Of a stretch of 44,308 nucleotides of DNA, positions 1 to 10,689 are shown piece by piece. The DNA comes from Welwitschia mirabilis. Taxonomy: Eukaryota > Gnetophyta > Gnetopsida > Welwitschiales. A program made the translations under genes and the position numbers. The notes beneath the pieces were generated by a model that saw only the letters and a program-made list of their open reading frames with translations, was not told the DNA's origin and made no database searches. How positions within the stretch are numbered: the stretch's first letter is position 1; each line of letters begins with the position of its first letter. Location of the stretch: assembly GCA_051453625.1 (NCBI GenBank), contig JBOZIK010000001.1:212518363-212562670 (forward strand), read 5' to 3'.

Positions 1-514
1 AAAGTATTTACTAATTGAAAACTTCCAAGCAGATTAAAAGTTATAGCCATTTTAGTGAAAGATATTAGTTTACTAATTCTAAAACTTAAGCAATTTTTAT
101 AGTTTAAAGTTTAAGCTTATAAAATACATCCAAGCTAATTACAATTTATTAAAATTAGTTTCTAGGAATAGTATAATGAGTCTATTTTAAGGAAATTAAG
201 TATATTTTATTTTTTACATTTATAAATAATTAATTATAAATTTTTAGTTTTAATGCCTTCCAAAAGCCAAGAAAATTTGTAATTAATTTTAATAATTATA
301 TAAAATTATCCAATGCAAGTAGTAAATTATTGTAAATATTATATATGATTTCTAATTAAGTTATATTTATTTTTCTATCCTTTTATACATTATTTATTAA
401 AAATTCTTTTCTTTTATGCATAAACATTAGGGATGTCCACTTAATGATTCTAGAGATGCGTTGCCCAATTAATTAGCTTCATTAATATCTTTTTCTAATA
501 AAATATGCATCTAT
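1..514. other. AT-rich sequence, nothing recognised
   Basis: Extremely AT-rich and stop-dense on both strands. No repeat boundary or protein domain could be identified before the 100-N gap at 515-614. Confidence 0.5.
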
Positions 515-614
515 NNNNNNNNNNNNNNNNNNNNNNNNNNNNNNNNNNNNNNNNNNNNNNNNNNNNNNNNNNNNNNNNNNNNNNNNNNNNNNNNNNNNNN
601 NNNNNNNNNNNNNN
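515..614. other. Assembly gap (100 N)
   Basis: A run of exactly 100 N, the conventional length for a gap of unknown size. The other 100-N gaps are at 33,377-33,476, 35,180-35,279, 38,717-38,816, 40,214-40,313, 42,242-42,341 and 43,536-43,635. Short gaps of other sizes lie at 1,426-1,435, 8,781-8,812 and 28,679-28,690. Open frames crossing these gaps have no meaning. Confidence 0.98.
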
Positions 615-625
615 GATAAGGGAGA

Positions 626-750
626 AAGTTCAAGGACCTCTTAACATGCTTAGCTTCTATGTGTTTAATAGATATTTTGGCCAAGTTAAAGGACCTCTTA
701 ACATGCTTAGCTTCTATGTCTTTAATAGATATTTTGTGTTTAATAGATAT
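626..750. repeat. 57-bp tandem duplication
   Basis: A unit beginning AAGTTCAAGGACCTCTTAAC at 626 recurs at 683 with very few changes. A third partial copy of its last bases (TGTTTAATAGATAT) follows at about 736. The array starts just after the assembly gap, so more units may lie inside the gap. The short open frames on both strands here come only from the repeat. Confidence 0.85.
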
Positions 751-784
751 ATAGATAAAGAGGGTTTTCAAGTTGGCTTAGTTT

Positions 785-1590
785 CATAAATGAAGCATGT
801 TTTTACGATAGAACTTACATGTATTAATGTGTTTTATTTGAAAGAATTACTACATGTAGACAAATGAAGAAATGTTTTCGTTCATTTATTTTCATTACTA
901 CACTTTGAAAATGTATAATTTCCTTTTGTGAAAAACCAAAAATATGCTTATGCTTTATATTTTTCTTCTGTATGATTGTTTACTTAAAATGAACCCAATG
1001 ATAATTAGAATTATTTTTACGAGGTACACAATCCATTAAATATCTACATATTGTATGCTTGCATTTGTATGGTGTATTCACTTAACTAAATCAAGATAAT
1101 CTCAATAATTATTCATCCATATAATTGGATTTCATCACCAAGGTGGGTTGCATTGTAATTTTATTTCCAAACCCTTCTAGAAGTGGATTTGATCATTACT
1201 ATCCTGCCCTACCCATGCATAGACTTACTCTGAATTAATATCTCAAGCCCTTGGTATTAAAGGATCATGTTGCACCATCATGTGATGCTTCAAGGAAGTG
1301 GAGGTCACTTGTAAGCATGCATCCACCTCATGTACCGCCTATCACCTGTATTAGGGATATATTGAGGTGAAGTCTAAACCTATGGAGTTGAGCCCAGCCA
1401 TGTTTCTATAGTTTAAAACCTAAAGNNNNNNNNNNCATATTTAGAGGGTGGTCAGATATCGAGTTGGAATGCCATTAATAGGAGATGCAACCTCCTATTA
1501 TATTAGTTAGGCAATATCCTAAAACTTATCCATTATATGTAATAAAATAAGTTAATATCCCATAAACTTTATACAAGATATTTTATGTTA
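785..1590. other. Unassigned sequence, partly higher G+C
   Basis: About 1,140-1,425 is less AT-rich than its surroundings and may belong to a different element, but no domain or terminal signal was recognised. A 10-N gap lies at 1,426-1,435. Confidence 0.35.
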
Positions 1591-1817
1591 CGAAAACAAA
1601 GTTAGAAATAAATATAGGACACAATTTTGACATCGTTGTTGTATGCAAACCAAAAGGGTCTATAGTTAAGTAATAATTATGTTATCTAATTATTTTAAAT
1701 CTTATAATATGTTAATAAAGTTTAAATAGTATTTAATCCTAGGTTCCGTTGTGCATGTTAGTTAATAATGCTTAAAAAATTATGCTTAATTAGGGTGATT
1801 AAAATTAGAGTGTTACA
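1591..1817 (+). mobile_element. LTR fragment, same family as the solo LTR at 33.2 kb
   Basis: This segment aligns over its length with 33,477-33,688. Shared strings include TTTGACATCGTT, GTATGCAAACCAA, CTAATTATTTTAAATCTTAT and ATCCTAGGTTCC, and both end in TGTTACA. It is the 3' portion of the LTR in the same strand sense. The 5' portion could not be aligned, because the matching part of the other copy lies in an assembly gap. No target duplication could be confirmed here. Confidence 0.7.
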
Positions 1818-3049
1818 AAAGCTTGTAACATGAGAAGAATGCTAATCTTCTAAAATTAAATTACTAATAACTATTTTAGAATTACAGAATATATACCTTC
1901 TTAAATTTTGATACTTATGATATGAATGACCTAGAAGAGGGAATAAAAAACCTTTAATAGAATTCCAAGATTTAGTTTTATGCTATTGTTGATTCAAATA
2001 CCATTAATATATGAAATACCAAATTTCCTAAATTGTTTTATAGCACTAATTTCTTCATTGAGCATGCCAATGTAAGAATACCATAATAAAGTATATGTAG
2101 ATACAACATTATGATTCTTAAAGAGGAGAGATTTGACTATACACAAAAATCTCTAAATAGCATTTGAGAAGGAGGAGACATGTATTTTAATGATAGCTGA
2201 AAATAATATTGCATTAAAGAAGTCTAGACCATGCTAAAATTACTTTCTTAATATTTTTCCTTAAGAAACAAAATGTTATTCATTATTGCTATAGTCATCT
2301 TGGGTATTTAGCTTATTTCCCAAGACATCACTTTGGACCCTACCTTATCAAATTCAAATGACAAATAAAATCCCTCAATTATTAATTGATTCTAAAGTAG
2401 GCTTCATTTATAAGAGTAAATGAGAGGAAGCACATGCATGATCTAAAGCCAATGGTTTAGTTTATGCAAGAACTTGTCAGAGTTAAATTTTTAGTGATCT
2501 AAATATTCATTTTTTTAATATTTTGAAATTGTATAGGCAATCCATTACTATAAATAAAATTCAATGACATTAAACCAAAGGATTTGCTTAAAAATAAAAT
2601 ATCTTGCTTGAATTGGCATTTTTGGAAGCTCAAGATGAATAGTTAATAAATTACTTCTAAAATAAGTTGATTTATCCCAATTAATTCAAGATCTGGAGGA
2701 TTTATAGAAAATGCTCAAATAATAAAGCAACATCAATACATCCTCTAAATAATTATAGATTAAGAAGTATGTATTATTGCAAAGTATCCATTACATAAAT
2801 GAGTATTTGATCTAAGAAGCTAAAATCATCAATCATTAACCTTGAGTACGTAACAAATCATACAAGAATTCCTTATGATATTATTACCTTTTCTTACCCA
2901 TCCCCATGAAATCATGCAATCTAAAAGTGAAGATATCTTTCACATTTACCATAAGTTTAGACACCTTCAATACTCTTGCATCATTTGTATCCTTAACTAA
3001 TTCTTAACTTGAGTCATAAAGGTATTTTAATTATTTTGAATCATTATCC
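1818..3049. other. AT-rich repeat debris, unassigned
   Basis: Stop-dense AT-rich sequence. It lies downstream of the minus-strand LINE remnant at 3.05-4.70 kb in that element's reading direction, so part may be the LINE 3' region. No domain could be read. Confidence 0.35.
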
Positions 3050-4700
3050 TTATAATGATTAAGGCTTAATCTATGTATATCAATGTGGCCTTTAAGGAAT
3101 TTCCTTCCTACAACTAATCTTTTCATCATTATAGCTTTAAGCCTCTACCTTGAAAATCTAACATTTGATATTTGACATTGTTATAACATACCTAAGAGAC
3201 CAAAAAGGCCCGTGGAATAGAAAAACATTATAGAAGACCTTATAAAAACAACTTATATGGTTCTTGTGAATTTTAAATAGCTTGTCGATAAAGTGTTCTA
3301 GTTTGATGGGTTTTATTTAGAAAAATTCACATACAGATTGGGCTACAATAGAATACTCAATTTTTAATAGACTCAACACAAATCCAATAAAATATATATT
3401 TTCTCCATCTTATAATTGAATTTTCTTATAGAACCTATTATCTGTGTTTTCTCTAGGCATATTAATTCATCGTCCTTTTTTTATAAGCAAATGATGAAAT
3501 GTCATTCGTACTCTAATAAGTTGGAATTTCTAATGTAATGGAATCGATGTGTTATGGTAATGAGTCTATGAGAAAAAGAACTTCATTGAATTTCCTTAAC
3601 ATAAGACTATTGTTTGCCTTGTTGCTTACCTCAGAGCTTTTATAGTACTCCTTAATTTTTTTCTTTAATGTTCAAAGGGGAGGAAGTCAAATCTTCCTCT
3701 TGAATATTCCACCTTTTCAAATAGTTTTCCTTCATGAAACCATCATTTTTAAGGGGTACCATGAAGAACCTCATCAGATAAATGAATATTTAGAGGAATT
3801 AGAACTTTTTGATAAAAAATTATAAACTAAAATAATGCTTCAATTTCAAGGGGCATTAACTATGCTTCTATCAGTAAAATAGCATACTATGTTTGGTTCT
3901 TAACTTTAAGCTCATGAATAAGAAACTACTTTTAGGCATACTTCAAACTCTTCCATAAAGTTGTTAGAATCCCTAGACCCTATGATACATAGCCATAAAA
4001 AAAGCACTAGTTGCACAAGCCAATAGAATAAATACTTGCAAAGGTATTAATCCCAAATGTTTTCTTTGTTACATTTGTGGAAAAATCAAACAAAGCATGC
4101 ACACTAGCTAATACCCTTTGAGAGGAGTTTTGGGTTCATTTATACATGGTTGAGAAAATAGCCCCTAACTAATTATAAGACTTAATAATCTTAATTTACT
4201 TGTTTCCAATGAAGAATTTGTAGCTTCAATTTTGAGTTTCATAAACCATAATCTTACTTTTATTTGCATTAGCACTTATCCCTAAGTATGCAAAAAAATT
4301 ATCTAAAGTTTACACCATACACTATGGTCTTTCAAGTGATTATGCAAACAAGATAACATCATTAGTAAATAAAAGTATATTAATTAGAGTTTTACTAATT
4401 AACATTTAATTTTCCTTGTTTATCTGTACCTGGTACTCTAATTCTTCAATGAAAACCCCAAAGAAAGTAGGAGTAAGTGGGAAACCTTGCTTTATCCCCA
4501 TGTGTTTTTGTAAAATAACTTTATCTTAAGTACCTTAATCCTTAAGGATAATTTCTATAGACTTATAAAAAATGTGTGAATTCCACCTAAGAGTTCTTGC
4601 AGTGTTTATGATCTTTAACCTCTTCATGATTTATCTCAAATTACAAAATGCAAGCTTTAGAAAAATTTGTAAAGCATAAGTGTGTTTGTACAATGTGATT
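3050..4700 (-). mobile_element. Decayed RTE-like LINE, reverse transcriptase region
   Basis: Read on the minus strand, about 4,457-4,500 encodes GIKQGFPLTPTFFG, the degraded form of the non-LTR RT block usually read GVRQGCPLSPTLFG. About 160 codons later comes LLFTNDVILFA (4,355-4,366 is the core), in which the catalytic YADD has decayed to TNDV. Then follow NKSKIMVYE, YKYLGVIFSQPC-like and LKVKNQTMYAILLIEA, matching the region after the palm domain in RTE-type plant LINEs. Many stops and frameshifts interrupt it, so it is dead. The 5' end with the endonuclease was not found. The RTE assignment rests on remembered motif patterns, not a search. Confidence 0.72.
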
Positions 4701-5861
4701 TTTGGCTTTCTTGATATAATACTTAGAAGTAAATAAATGTTTAATTGTGAAACCATATTACCTAAAACCTACTTGAGTGATATCTTGAAGATGGTTTCTT
4801 TTAGCTAATTACGAAGTCTTTTCTCCAAAATTTATGACCATCATATGTATACGACTATATAAAATTTTAGAAAAAAAGAAAAACATAAATAATTATTATT
4901 ATTATGATGATGATAAAATAGTAATATTTCTTGTCATTGTTTTCATATCATATATCAAAGAGTGTTATCAAACTACTATTGCATATTAAAGATTTCTTTT
5001 ATTCATCATATTATTCTGGTTGATTGCTATGCATAACATTATATTAGTTTTTACTAGAATTTGTTTTCATGATAAGAAAAGGATTTTCTTATCATCAAGA
5101 GATTTTTTTTCCCTTATCATTTCACAATATTAAATAAAATCCAATTAGTTTATTTCATATTGATTAGTTCGTAATATCATTATTTAGACATGAAAAGCTC
5201 ATGATTATGAATGTAGAATTTAATGAAATTTTTCATTGATTTCAAATTTTCAATTTGAAAAAAAATCCTTATGACACTGGAGTTTTAGAATATTTATGAA
5301 AAAGTTATTATATGATTAATAGTGGGATCTACAACTCTACACAAGACCAGAAATACTTTTTCTTCTATCATGAACAATATTTATGTGTGAAATTTAGATT
5401 TTCGTTAATACAATGTTTCTCAATAGGATTCTTATATTTCAAATTCATAAGGTAAAAGTTTAAAGAAAACTTTGATATTGATATTTTATAATGAAAGATT
5501 AAAACTAGAGTCTACATTTCAACATGCAAATAAGAAAACCATCAAAGAAACCAATCATGAGCTTTAATCATTAGGAAATTTTTTTAACAAAGAAAATAAA
5601 AAACATGTTTGGTTGATGAAGCTTTTAAATTCTTTTAAGTATTTTTAGGATTTCCTTATTACTTTACTTTAAGTTTATAAGTCTAACCAAAAACTCCATT
5701 TCCCTAATATCTGCGCTAGCAATAGAATGCGAAGTAATGATAATCCTCAACTCTTCTTTATTTATTTTTCAACCTCCTCTTGAAATTTAATTTGATTGTA
5801 TCAAATAGATTTATTTTTAATTTATATTTTTATTTTACCTTTATTATTACTTTGAAAGACA
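4701..5861. other. AT-rich sequence with a short ATT/ATG microsatellite
   Basis: No protein domain seen. It contains a short ATT run passing into ATG repeats at about 4,890-4,915 and several T-rich blocks. It may include the 5' part of the minus-strand LINE, too eroded to read. Confidence 0.4.
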
Positions 5862-5935
5862 TTTTTGATAATCAAACTCACAACCTACAAATTCATAGGG
5901 CCACTGCTCTGCCATAAGGGTAGGACCTTAATCCT
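5862..5935 (-). mobile_element. tRNA-derived SINE head, family 2
   Basis: On the minus strand this reads as a degraded tRNA-like head: ATGGCAGAGCAGTGG (box A-like), then about 30 bases on GGTTGTGAGTTTGATTATC, close to the pol III box B form GGTTCGANNCC, followed by AAAAATGTCTTTC. The same arrangement recurs at 13,833-13,905, so this is a dispersed repeat and not a functional tRNA gene. Confidence 0.55.
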
Positions 5936-6559
5936 TTTATTTTACCTTTTAAATTTATAAAACTTTTATTTTCTATGACTAGCCTTTCAACTACTATTTA
6001 AGAGCTCAATCAATATTAAATAAGGTTATCAACTTTTTAAATATTTAAAATGACATCTTTAACCATTATTTTCATCTTACTTATGCACTTGTTATCTATT
6101 TTACCATGGATAGGTGGTATTTCTCATGTAATTTTCTAGGATCATCTTAATTAGTAAATTTGAACATATTAAATTATATTTAGATAATCATATAATATAA
6201 CATAACCATGTTGTTTTTTTTCACTTGAACTATGCCTTAGTGAGTACTTGATGTTTTTATATTTCTTTCATAGTCCAATATTAGTTAATTCCTATTTCTT
6301 TTTATACAAAAACTCAAATTTTCATGGATTTTTTATGGTGTTTTTGGGAATCAATCACTTATATAATTAATAATTAGAGCTTATCAGAATGTTATTTATG
6401 AAATAAAAAATAAATAAAATAAATATGCTAAACATCCAAGTGATAATAACACTCTAATAGCTTTTTATGAATGTATAACACCTACCAATGCTTAAAGTTT
6501 GAAAAGTTCTTGAAATATAGATCACAACAATATTTCTTAATAAAACCCAAGTGGTATAT
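5936..6559. other. AT-rich sequence, nothing recognised
   Basis: AT-rich and stop-dense, with no repeat ends or domain motifs that could be supported. Confidence 0.4.
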
Positions 6560-6668
6560 TTTAATGATTCAATACAAGAAATTCTAAGAAAATAGTTTAA
6601 TGATTCAATACAAGAAACTTTGACAAAATAATATAATGTTTCAATACTTGAAACTTCAAGTAAATAAG
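6560..6668. repeat. 36-bp minisatellite, three units
   Basis: Units of the form TTTAATGATTCAATACAAGA start at 6,560, 6,596 and about 6,632 with an exact 36-bp spacing; the third is more diverged. Because 36 is a multiple of three, the array produces a repetitive 75-codon open frame on the minus strand. That frame is a by-product and not a credible gene. Confidence 0.85.
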
Positions 6669-7500
6669 AGGGTAATGTCACACCAAATTTTTATTAAGCT
6701 AGATTACTTAGCTGGTATAGAAGGGTACTTCATGAGCCATAAGAACAAAATACGGTGATCTAGCCTTTAGGAATTATAACTAGATAGAACCCACCAAAAA
6801 TTGGGGACTAAACTCAATGTGAAGTATTATTATATACTTCATTGTACTATTGTGATTGGTAGCATTTTGTACTAGTATAAATTGTATACTAGTGTGTCAC
6901 GTTTATACCACTCTCGCTTACTTATAATAAATATTTTTAGAGTATTAAACTAACTAATTGATAGAGTGTAGTCATGGAAGATGATAGTTTGAAGAGCGTA
7001 GCAAAGTTTAATGATTCTAAAACTTTTTATTATGTTTTTCTAAAAGATATGTCTGAATCTTTGTGAAAAGATATTAATTCTTGATATATCTTTTTCCAGA
7101 TTGTTGATTTTCTTTGTCCAAAGAATGGCTTCGCATTGGTAATTTAGGCTACCTTATATACTATGATATTAATGTTTTACATGCTCATTATTTTTTTGTA
7201 GCCTTTTCTACTTATTGAATTTGTAGATTTTCAAATGATCGATAAAGCTTTGGATATTGAGGTTTTTTATGATCTACATAGCTATTTGATTTCTTAGAAG
7301 AAGACATAGGATTTCAAGTCTAATTTAGATGATTCTTCTACGATTTTGGCTAGATTAAACTAAAAAAGGTTTAACTTAGTTTCTACAAGGTTGAGAGTAA
7401 AATTGTCAATACTATTATTTTAATCCTCAAATCAAAGACACCAGCTTCTTCGGATGGTATGCAGTGTGGACATTTGTGACAATCGACATATAACACAAGA
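6669..7500. other. AT-rich sequence upstream of a gag-like fragment
   Basis: No boundary or domain could be fixed. It lies directly 5' of the knuckle-bearing fragment and may be its leader or N-terminal gag region, heavily eroded. Confidence 0.3.
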
Positions 7501-7534
7501 AGGAGAAATTAAAACTTAAGGCTGGGAATTAGAG

Positions 7535-8090
7535 TTATGTCCAGGAAGTTACATACTATAATTTGAAGGATTGTTGCCTTCATTATCATTGTAAAGGACA
7601 CACTACTAAGGATTATATTATTCTTAATAATAAAATTATTAATAAATCAAAGAAACATCTTTCTTCAAAGGGAAAGGATAATGGAACTTCTGTAAATGCA
7701 CCATCAAAATGCTCTTTTCTAATCAAGATGACGGGCTCAACCTTAATAATTGTGATAATCAAGGTGTTTCTCTTTTAACTAAATGAATCACTAAATTTAT
7801 TAAAGGTAATAATGCCCTGATGCTTCTCCTAAAAAATAGACTTTTCAAGGAAAACCTAAAAATTGTAATGTTTGTTCTTCACTATTTCTTTTTCCTCAAG
7901 CCACTTCTATTCCTAGTTCTCTAGTGCTTAAACAAATTTGGAAAACTTGATGTGTGCTTAGTGGGTATTGGAATAATGATTGCACTGAAGTTTTAGGATC
8001 CACTTTATCAAATTAATGATCCATGGTGGCTTTCTTTTGATGCAGGAACTTGGGCTAGTCATTCACCTAGATTATGCACTACTTAAAGCA
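7535..8090 (+). mobile_element. Retrotransposon gag-like zinc-knuckle remnant
   Basis: The frame at about 7,563-7,778 encodes CLHYHCKGHTTKDY. This aligns with the gag nucleic-acid-binding knuckle C-X2-C-X4-H-X4-C, with the second and fourth metal ligands changed Cys to Tyr (TGT to TAT). Lys-rich sequence follows, as in Copia gag. Further on, about 8,018-8,085 encodes WWLSFDAGTWASH, which loosely resembles the Copia protease start around DSGA. Both matches are short, so assignment to Copia is tentative. Confidence 0.4.
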
Positions 8091-9063
8091 AATTAGGAAT
8101 TAATACAACTTTGTACCTATGACTTTATTGTAGACGAATTACATGGAATGAGGATTCTTTAATTTATAAACTAAATAGAATGAGGAGAGGAACATTTAAA
8201 AAATTAATTTCTGATCTTAATAATTTTTTTGAGGTAGCTAATAGTTTGTATCAAATCTCTTTAGATATTCTTTGGAAATATGGTAGGCCTATTTTACCTT
8301 TTACATCTAGAGTTTCTCAGGACATCATTAACAAAAATGATGCTATTCATCACAAATTCAGTAAGTCTTAAAAGATGCAGTTTTCACTACAATTTTAGAA
8401 GCAAATGATAAAGGATATGTGGAAAGCTTCCACTTAACCAAAAAATCGAGTGTTTTTAATCACTTCTAATCTGTTAAGGTCTATCCATTGAAATCTATCT
8501 CCAACATATGAGATTTGTTTCTTTGCAGTGTCCTCTCTATGGTGAATAAAATTCCCTTTTTCATGTTTTTTATCAGTGTGTAGTTACACAAAATTCTTAT
8601 AAATGGATCTCTAAAATTTATAGAAACCTTCAATCAGGCATCAATGATATCATTCTTGGCATCCAACCTAATTTGTCTATTACCTTACTTTATGTTTAGA
8701 GGTGTCTCCACTTGCTTGTTTTTTGTTCTATTTGGAAGCTCTATTGGGAAGTTATGGTTTAGCAAAAAGAACATGACTAANNNNNNNNNNNNNNNNNNNN
8801 NNNNNNNNNNNNTACAAAATGCTAGATTTTAGTTATAATGTGGAACAAAAAAAAGTTTAGTGAATGTTGATCACTTCATTTGTCTTTTGCAAAGTAATAT
8901 ATTCTAATTATGGATATGAGGTTCTTCCTGATCTATAATGAATTTCTAAGGGCTTGTACGTTGGATATGATTTAATAAGACATTCTTTTCGGATGTTGCA
9001 ACAACCATACAATAAATATTTACAATTTATAAAGCTATATTTTATTAATACTAGATTCAACTA
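8091..9063. other. Unassigned AT-rich repeat sequence
   Basis: Open frames at 8,180-8,371 (63 codons) and 8,644-8,832 (runs into a 32-N gap) have no recognisable domain. They may belong to the same retroelement as the knuckle fragment to the left. Confidence 0.3.
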
Positions 9064-9067
9064 ATGG

Positions 9068-9243
9068 AATGAGAGTCCAACTGATGAGAGATTTATATTT
9101 CATTGAAGAAATCATAAGTTTAAATGTGTTACTTGCTATATTATTAAGCCTTGAGCATAATTAAATCATTCATTTAGATGATCATGATGGATATACATTT
9201 GGAAGAGGAATGACCATTAAATATTTTGAGTTTGACATCCCTC
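9068..9243 (+). mobile_element. SINE family 1, copy a
   Basis: An eroded tRNA-like head is followed by the family body: a TTAAGCCTTGAGCATAATTA-like block, AAATCATTCATTTAGATGAT, ATGGATATAC, then a tail ending GAGTTTGACATCCCTCC. The same order of blocks recurs in the other family-1 copies listed here. Confidence 0.65.
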
Positions 9244-9303
9244 CTTATATCATGGTCATTTTCCCCTATAATAATTTTTTTAAAAAAATTATTTATGTTA
9301 TGT

Positions 9304-9490
9304 GAAGGATGTTGAACTTGAAATTTATAGTGATTATACTTGGCTTTAAGAATACAACCACTAAAATCACCTAGATAAATGATTTAACTATGCTTAAAGC
9401 TTTATAGTACATTAGTCAAGTCATCTAAAGGTCTAAACCCATGATCTCTTAAATGTAAAATGAGTGCCCCACTAGCTGGAATTAGTAGGG
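9304..9490 (-). mobile_element. SINE family 1, copy b
   Basis: The minus strand reads CCAGCTAGTGGGGCACTCAT (box A region), then ATCATGGGTTTAGACCTTTA (box B region). The shared body with AAATCATTTATCTAGGTGAT and a tail ending AAGTTCAACATCCTTC follow. It is close in length and order to the other copies. Confidence 0.75.
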
Positions 9491-9539
9491 TAATGTATAA
9501 TAAAATATATAGAATATGAACTTTTTGTTTTTATAATTA

Positions 9540-9655
9540 TAAGAGGAGCTCAATGCATAGGTTTGACCTATGTTTCTAGGTTGTGAGTTTTAACATTTTT
9601 AGGTTAAGTTCTATGACATACGGTTAGCTCCTATTTTATATATGTATTCAAAGGT
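9540..9655 (+). mobile_element. Possible tRNA-related repeat fragment
   Basis: It contains GAGCTCAATGCATAGGTTTG followed by AGGTTGTGAGTTTTAACAT, a weak box A / box B-like spacing. The body does not clearly match family 1. Low confidence. Confidence 0.25.
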
Positions 9656-9659
9656 ATGA

Positions 9660-9845
9660 GATGGTAGTCCACTTAGTAGAACGCTTGTCCTCCATTTGAA
9701 AGGCTATGAGGTTGAATCATTGGATGACTTGATTGAAATACTATGAGACTTTGGGTATAATTAAATCATTTGTTTGGATGATCCTCACAGCTATAGTCCT
9801 GAGAAAGGGATAGTGACTAAAAGTTTTAAGTTTAACATCTACCAC
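9660..9845 (+). mobile_element. SINE family 1, copy c
   Basis: It starts ATGGTAGTCCACTTAGTAGA (box A region) and continues TTGTCCTCCATTTGAAAGGC and ATGAGGTTGAATCATTGGAT (box B region). The body then has GGGTATAATTAAATCATTTG and the tail TTTTAAGTTTAACATCTACC. All blocks of the family are present in order. Confidence 0.78.
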
Positions 9846-9995
9846 AAAAGAGATATGAACATTTAGTGTCTAACCCCTACTTTTGAAGGGGCCACCATGA
9901 GTTTTCATTTTGCTATGCAAACCAATGACCCTAGTGAGCATGAAATACTTTACCATGAATTAAAATCTTCTGAAAAAAAAAAGAAAAGGAAAATG

Positions 9996-10125
9996 GAAGG
10001 AATGTTGAACTTAAAAGCTTTAGAGACTATACTTTTCCTTAGAAGTACAACCACCACAACTACCCAAAAGAATGACTTAAGTACCCCCATGGTCACTAAA
10101 AGAGTTTGAGTTCACCATCCCCCTA
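9996..10125. mobile_element. SINE family 1 fragments, opposed
   Basis: Positions 9,996-10,083 match the body and tail of family 1 on the minus strand (GGAATGTTGAACTTAAAAGC at the left). Immediately after, 10,088-10,125 (ATGGTCACTAAAAGAGTTTG onward) looks like the plus-strand tail of another copy. A 70-codon open frame over this region (9,897-10,109) is therefore repeat-derived. Confidence 0.6.
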
Positions 10126-10149
10126 ATGTTATACATAGATAATTTATCT

Positions 10150-10268
10150 TTTATCCTTTTTTTTGGAAACAAGGGAATTTTTTTGTGATTGGATAACACC
10201 ACCATTACTTGGGGTTTGAACCAAGAACTTCCAATCCACAAACCCAAGAATGCCCCAACTACTAGTTA
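10150..10268 (-). mobile_element. tRNA-derived SINE-like fragment of another family
   Basis: The minus strand reads ACTAGTAGTTGGGGCATTCT (box A-like), then TTGGTTCAAACCCCAAGTAA, an almost perfect box B. The body differs from family 1, so this is a separate tRNA-derived repeat. Confidence 0.5.
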
Positions 10269-10269
10269 A

Positions 10270-10470
10270 GGGGAAGAGATTTCAAACTTGAAACTTTTAG
10301 TAACTATACTTTTACCTTGAAGCACAACCACCATAATTACAAAAATGATTCATCTAATTATGCCCAAGGTCTCATAGTATGCCAATAAAGTCATCTAAAG
10401 GTTTAAACCTATGACTTTTTAAATAGAAAATGAGTGTCCCACCAATTGAACTCTCATCTCAATTACTTAG
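10270..10470 (-). mobile_element. SINE family 1, copy d
   Basis: On the minus strand: GAGTTCAATTGGTGGGACAC (box A), CATAGGTTTAAACCTTTAGA (box B), the shared body with CCTTGGGCATAATTAGATGA, and a tail around AAAAGTTTCAAGTTTGAAAT. It is one of the best-preserved copies. Confidence 0.8.
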
Positions 10471-10689
10471 CACCACTTAAGATTCAAAGGTCTACATACT
10501 AAAAATTATCAAATTGTATATTTTTCATATGATAGTTAACCATAAAAGTAAATTTTGTAAGTAATATAAAGTTTATTAACAATAAAATCAAATAGATTAG
10601 CTTGAATAACCTTATTAAATGAATGGAAGGTTAGTTTCTTCTATAGGTAACGTTTTTGAGTCGCACAATTTTCATGTATTATTAAGGCA
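10471..10689. other. AT-rich spacer between SINE cluster and RABA5 promoter
   Basis: Short AT-rich stretch with no feature recognised. The change to higher G+C at its right edge marks the start of the gene territory. Confidence 0.5.

Noticed and set aside
505-789. Open frames across the first gap
   Set aside because: Most residues are unknown bases; the rest is a 57-bp tandem duplication.
6454-6681. 75-codon minus-strand repetitive protein
   Set aside because: It is the direct product of a 36-bp minisatellite whose period is a multiple of three.
7535-8090. Endogenous pararetrovirus capsid knuckle
   Set aside because: A single eroded knuckle is not specific; no viral movement-protein or RT block was seen nearby, and a retrotransposon gag is the simpler reading.
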